Below are positions 62,843-64,000 of a stretch of 64,000 nt of DNA, in pieces; positions within the stretch are counted from its first letter, which is position 1, and each line of letters starts with the position of its first letter. The notes beneath the pieces are model-generated. The model saw only the letters and a program-made list of their open reading frames with translations, did not search any database and was not told where the DNA came from. Source of the DNA: JAAELZ01 sp047639475 (GTDB lineage: Bacteria > Pseudomonadota > Gammaproteobacteria > Arenicellales > Poriferihabitantaceae). The position numbers were made by a program, and so were the translations under genes. Location of the stretch: the NCBI GenBank assembly GCA_047639475.1, contig JBLIOD010000006.1:1-64000 (forward strand), in the 5' to 3' direction.

Positions 62843-64000
62843 TTACTCTGATGGGCTGACCTTTGCATAGGCTTTCGCGTTAATTTCCTCAACCTCAGCA
62901 GCACTTAAGCCAGCTGCCACGGAATATACTGGGTCTTCAATCACGTTTACTTCTACTAAATTACCCGCTTTTTTCAGTAATAGTCGACACTCGGGGCTTA
63001 AATGACGAAGATGGAGTTGCTTACCTGCCCTTTCGTATCTAACCGCCAACGCGTCAATCGCTTCAATAGCTGAATGATCAGCCACACGGGAATTTTTGAA
63101 ATCAATAATGACATCGTCGCTATCTTCCCGAGGGGTAAATAACTGCTGGAAATTATGCGTTGAGGCGAAAAATAAGGGACCCGATAATTCATATATCTTG
63201 GTGCCCGAGGCATCTACAGATGACTCCACATTAATTATCTTGGCGTGACTCCATGCGAACACCAGCGCGGACAAAATCACACCCAAAATAACTGCCACCG
63301 CTAAATCAGTCAACACCGTGGTAACGGTAACGGCCAAGGTAATTAAAATATCACTCATCGGTACTTTACCGACTAAGCGCAAGCTAGACCATTTAAAAGT
63401 ACCGATAACTACCATGAACATGACACCTACTAACACCGCAATAGGGATTTGCTCAATCAACGGCGCCCCAACTAAGATGATCAGCAATAAAACAACGGCA
63501 GCGGTAATACCAGATAACCGGCCCCGACCACCAGATTTAATGTTAATGATGCTTTGACCCACCATTGCGCAACCGCCCATTCCACCGAATAACCCGGTTA
63601 CAAAGTTGGCAAAGCCCTGCGCCCAACTTTCTCGATTCGCTTGTCCGCGTGTATCCGTTAAGGCGTCAACGAGATTTAAGGTTAGCAAACTTTCAATTAA
63701 CCCCACTAGCGCCATCACCACTGAGTAGGGCAACACAATTAAAAATGTCTCAAAATTGAAAGGAACCTGAGGAATATGAAAGCGGGGTAAATTACCCGAA
63801 ACTGACGCGATATCTCCCACGGTACGGGTGTCTAGTTCCATAAAAATGACTGCCAAACTGATAACCACTATCGCCACCAAGGTAGACGGAATGGCGGTGG
63901 TTAACAAGGGCAAAAACTGGATTATAGCCATCGTGATCACAGCCAGTAACAACATGACCATCAGAGGTGTTCCCGATATCCATTGCGAGATGCCCGCTGC
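62843..64000 (-). CDS. SulP-family anion permease with STAS domain, 5' end beyond window
   Basis: The C-terminal 385 codons of a SulP (SLC26-type) sulfate/bicarbonate transporter, open to the right edge. Multiple membrane helices come first, including the family segment NLVDALTDTRGQANRESWAQGFAN (in part) and GGMGGCAMVGQSIINIKSGGRGRLSG (in part). A C-terminal cytoplasmic STAS domain (last about 130 residues) has VIIDFKNSRVADHSAIEAIDAL (in part). The start lies outside. The transported ion is not readable; sulfate or bicarbonate are typical. Confidence 0.9.
   Translation of the reverse strand, partial: AAGISQWISGTPLMVMLLLAVITMAIIQFLPLLTTAIPSTLVAIVVISLAVIFMELDTRTVGDIASVSGNLPRFHIPQVPFNFETFLIVLPYSVVMALVGLIESLLTLNLVDALTDTRGQANRESWAQGFANFVTGLFGGMGGCAMVGQSIINIKSGGRGRLSGITAAVVLLLIILVGAPLIEQIPIAVLVGVMFMVVIGTFKWSSLRLVGKVPMSDILITLAVTVTTVLTDLAVAVILGVILSALVFAWSHAKIINVESSVDASGTKIYELSGPLFFASTHNFQQLFTPREDSDDVIIDFKNSRVADHSAIEAIDALAVRYERAGKQLHLRHLSPECRLLLKKAGNLVEVNVIEDPVYSVAAGLSAAEVEEINAKAYAKVSPSE

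Noticed and set aside
1..64000. CRISPR arrays, prophage genes, rRNA operons
   Set aside because: No regularly spaced direct repeats, no phage structural or integrase genes and no rRNA segments were seen. Long tandem repeats were also not found apart from short codon-level ones noted above.

Overview
The window looks like a stretch of the chromosome of a mid-GC gammaproteobacterium, probably a marine sulfur oxidiser. The gene orders are gammaproteobacterial: recA-recX-alaS-lysC-csrA-tRNA, secA-argJ-mutT facing pilB-pilC-pilD-coaE, lpxC-(dciA)-secA, lolA-rarA-crcB-serS, rnr-rlmB. It also carries soxXYZA, TusA, a rhodanese and two anion transporters. I could not fix the genus; an Arenicellales-like lineage is only a guess.

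Layout. 1-630: the end of an IS3-family element cutting into a small truncated gene, next to tRNA-Arg. 628-8806: a long minus-strand run (methyltransferase, rnhA, dnaQ, recA, recX, alaS, lysC, csrA, tRNA-Ser, tRNA-Arg) for DNA replication and repair, translation and carbon-storage control. 8890-16437: dapE (plus strand), then minus-strand aroC, hflD, an S9 peptidase, sucD, sucC and tusA. 16636-20536: plus-strand bepA and soxXYZA (periplasmic thiosulfate oxidation, without soxB or soxCD). 20585-22182: a degenerate BioC-like protein and divergent comF. 22317-27667: type IV pilus genes pilA, pilB, pilC, pilD and coaE. 27675-34479: mutT, argJ, secA, dciA, lpxC and a deoxynucleoside kinase. 34496-38595: metG, mrp, dcd and tRNA-Asn.

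38683-42700 is the most distinctive metabolic block. A LysR regulator diverges from an unusual serine hydroxymethyltransferase paralogue. That gene is followed 8 bases later by a DadA-type D-amino acid dehydrogenase, and a perfect 20-bp palindrome sits in the shared promoter region. The substituted active-site residues and the pairing with a D-amino acid dehydrogenase suggest catabolism of alpha-methylserine or a similar compound through D-alanine.

42714-54870: a small secreted protein, rlmB, rnr, an SPL-family radical SAM protein, pyrF, truD, a rhodanese, a CBS protein, an SLC13 permease, an EamA exporter and an SDR. 54883-64000: serS, crcB, rarA, lolA, an orphan GspC-like protein, TatD, a decayed aminotransferase pseudogene, a SPOR-like membrane protein and the 3' part of a SulP permease running off the right edge.

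Most of the window is ordinary housekeeping. The points that stand out are the SHMT/DadA/LysR cassette, the short sox cluster, the SPL-like protein in a presumed non-sporulating host, the aminotransferase pseudogene, the acidic CsrA tail, and several inverted repeats in promoter regions. I found no CRISPR array, no prophage and no rRNA.
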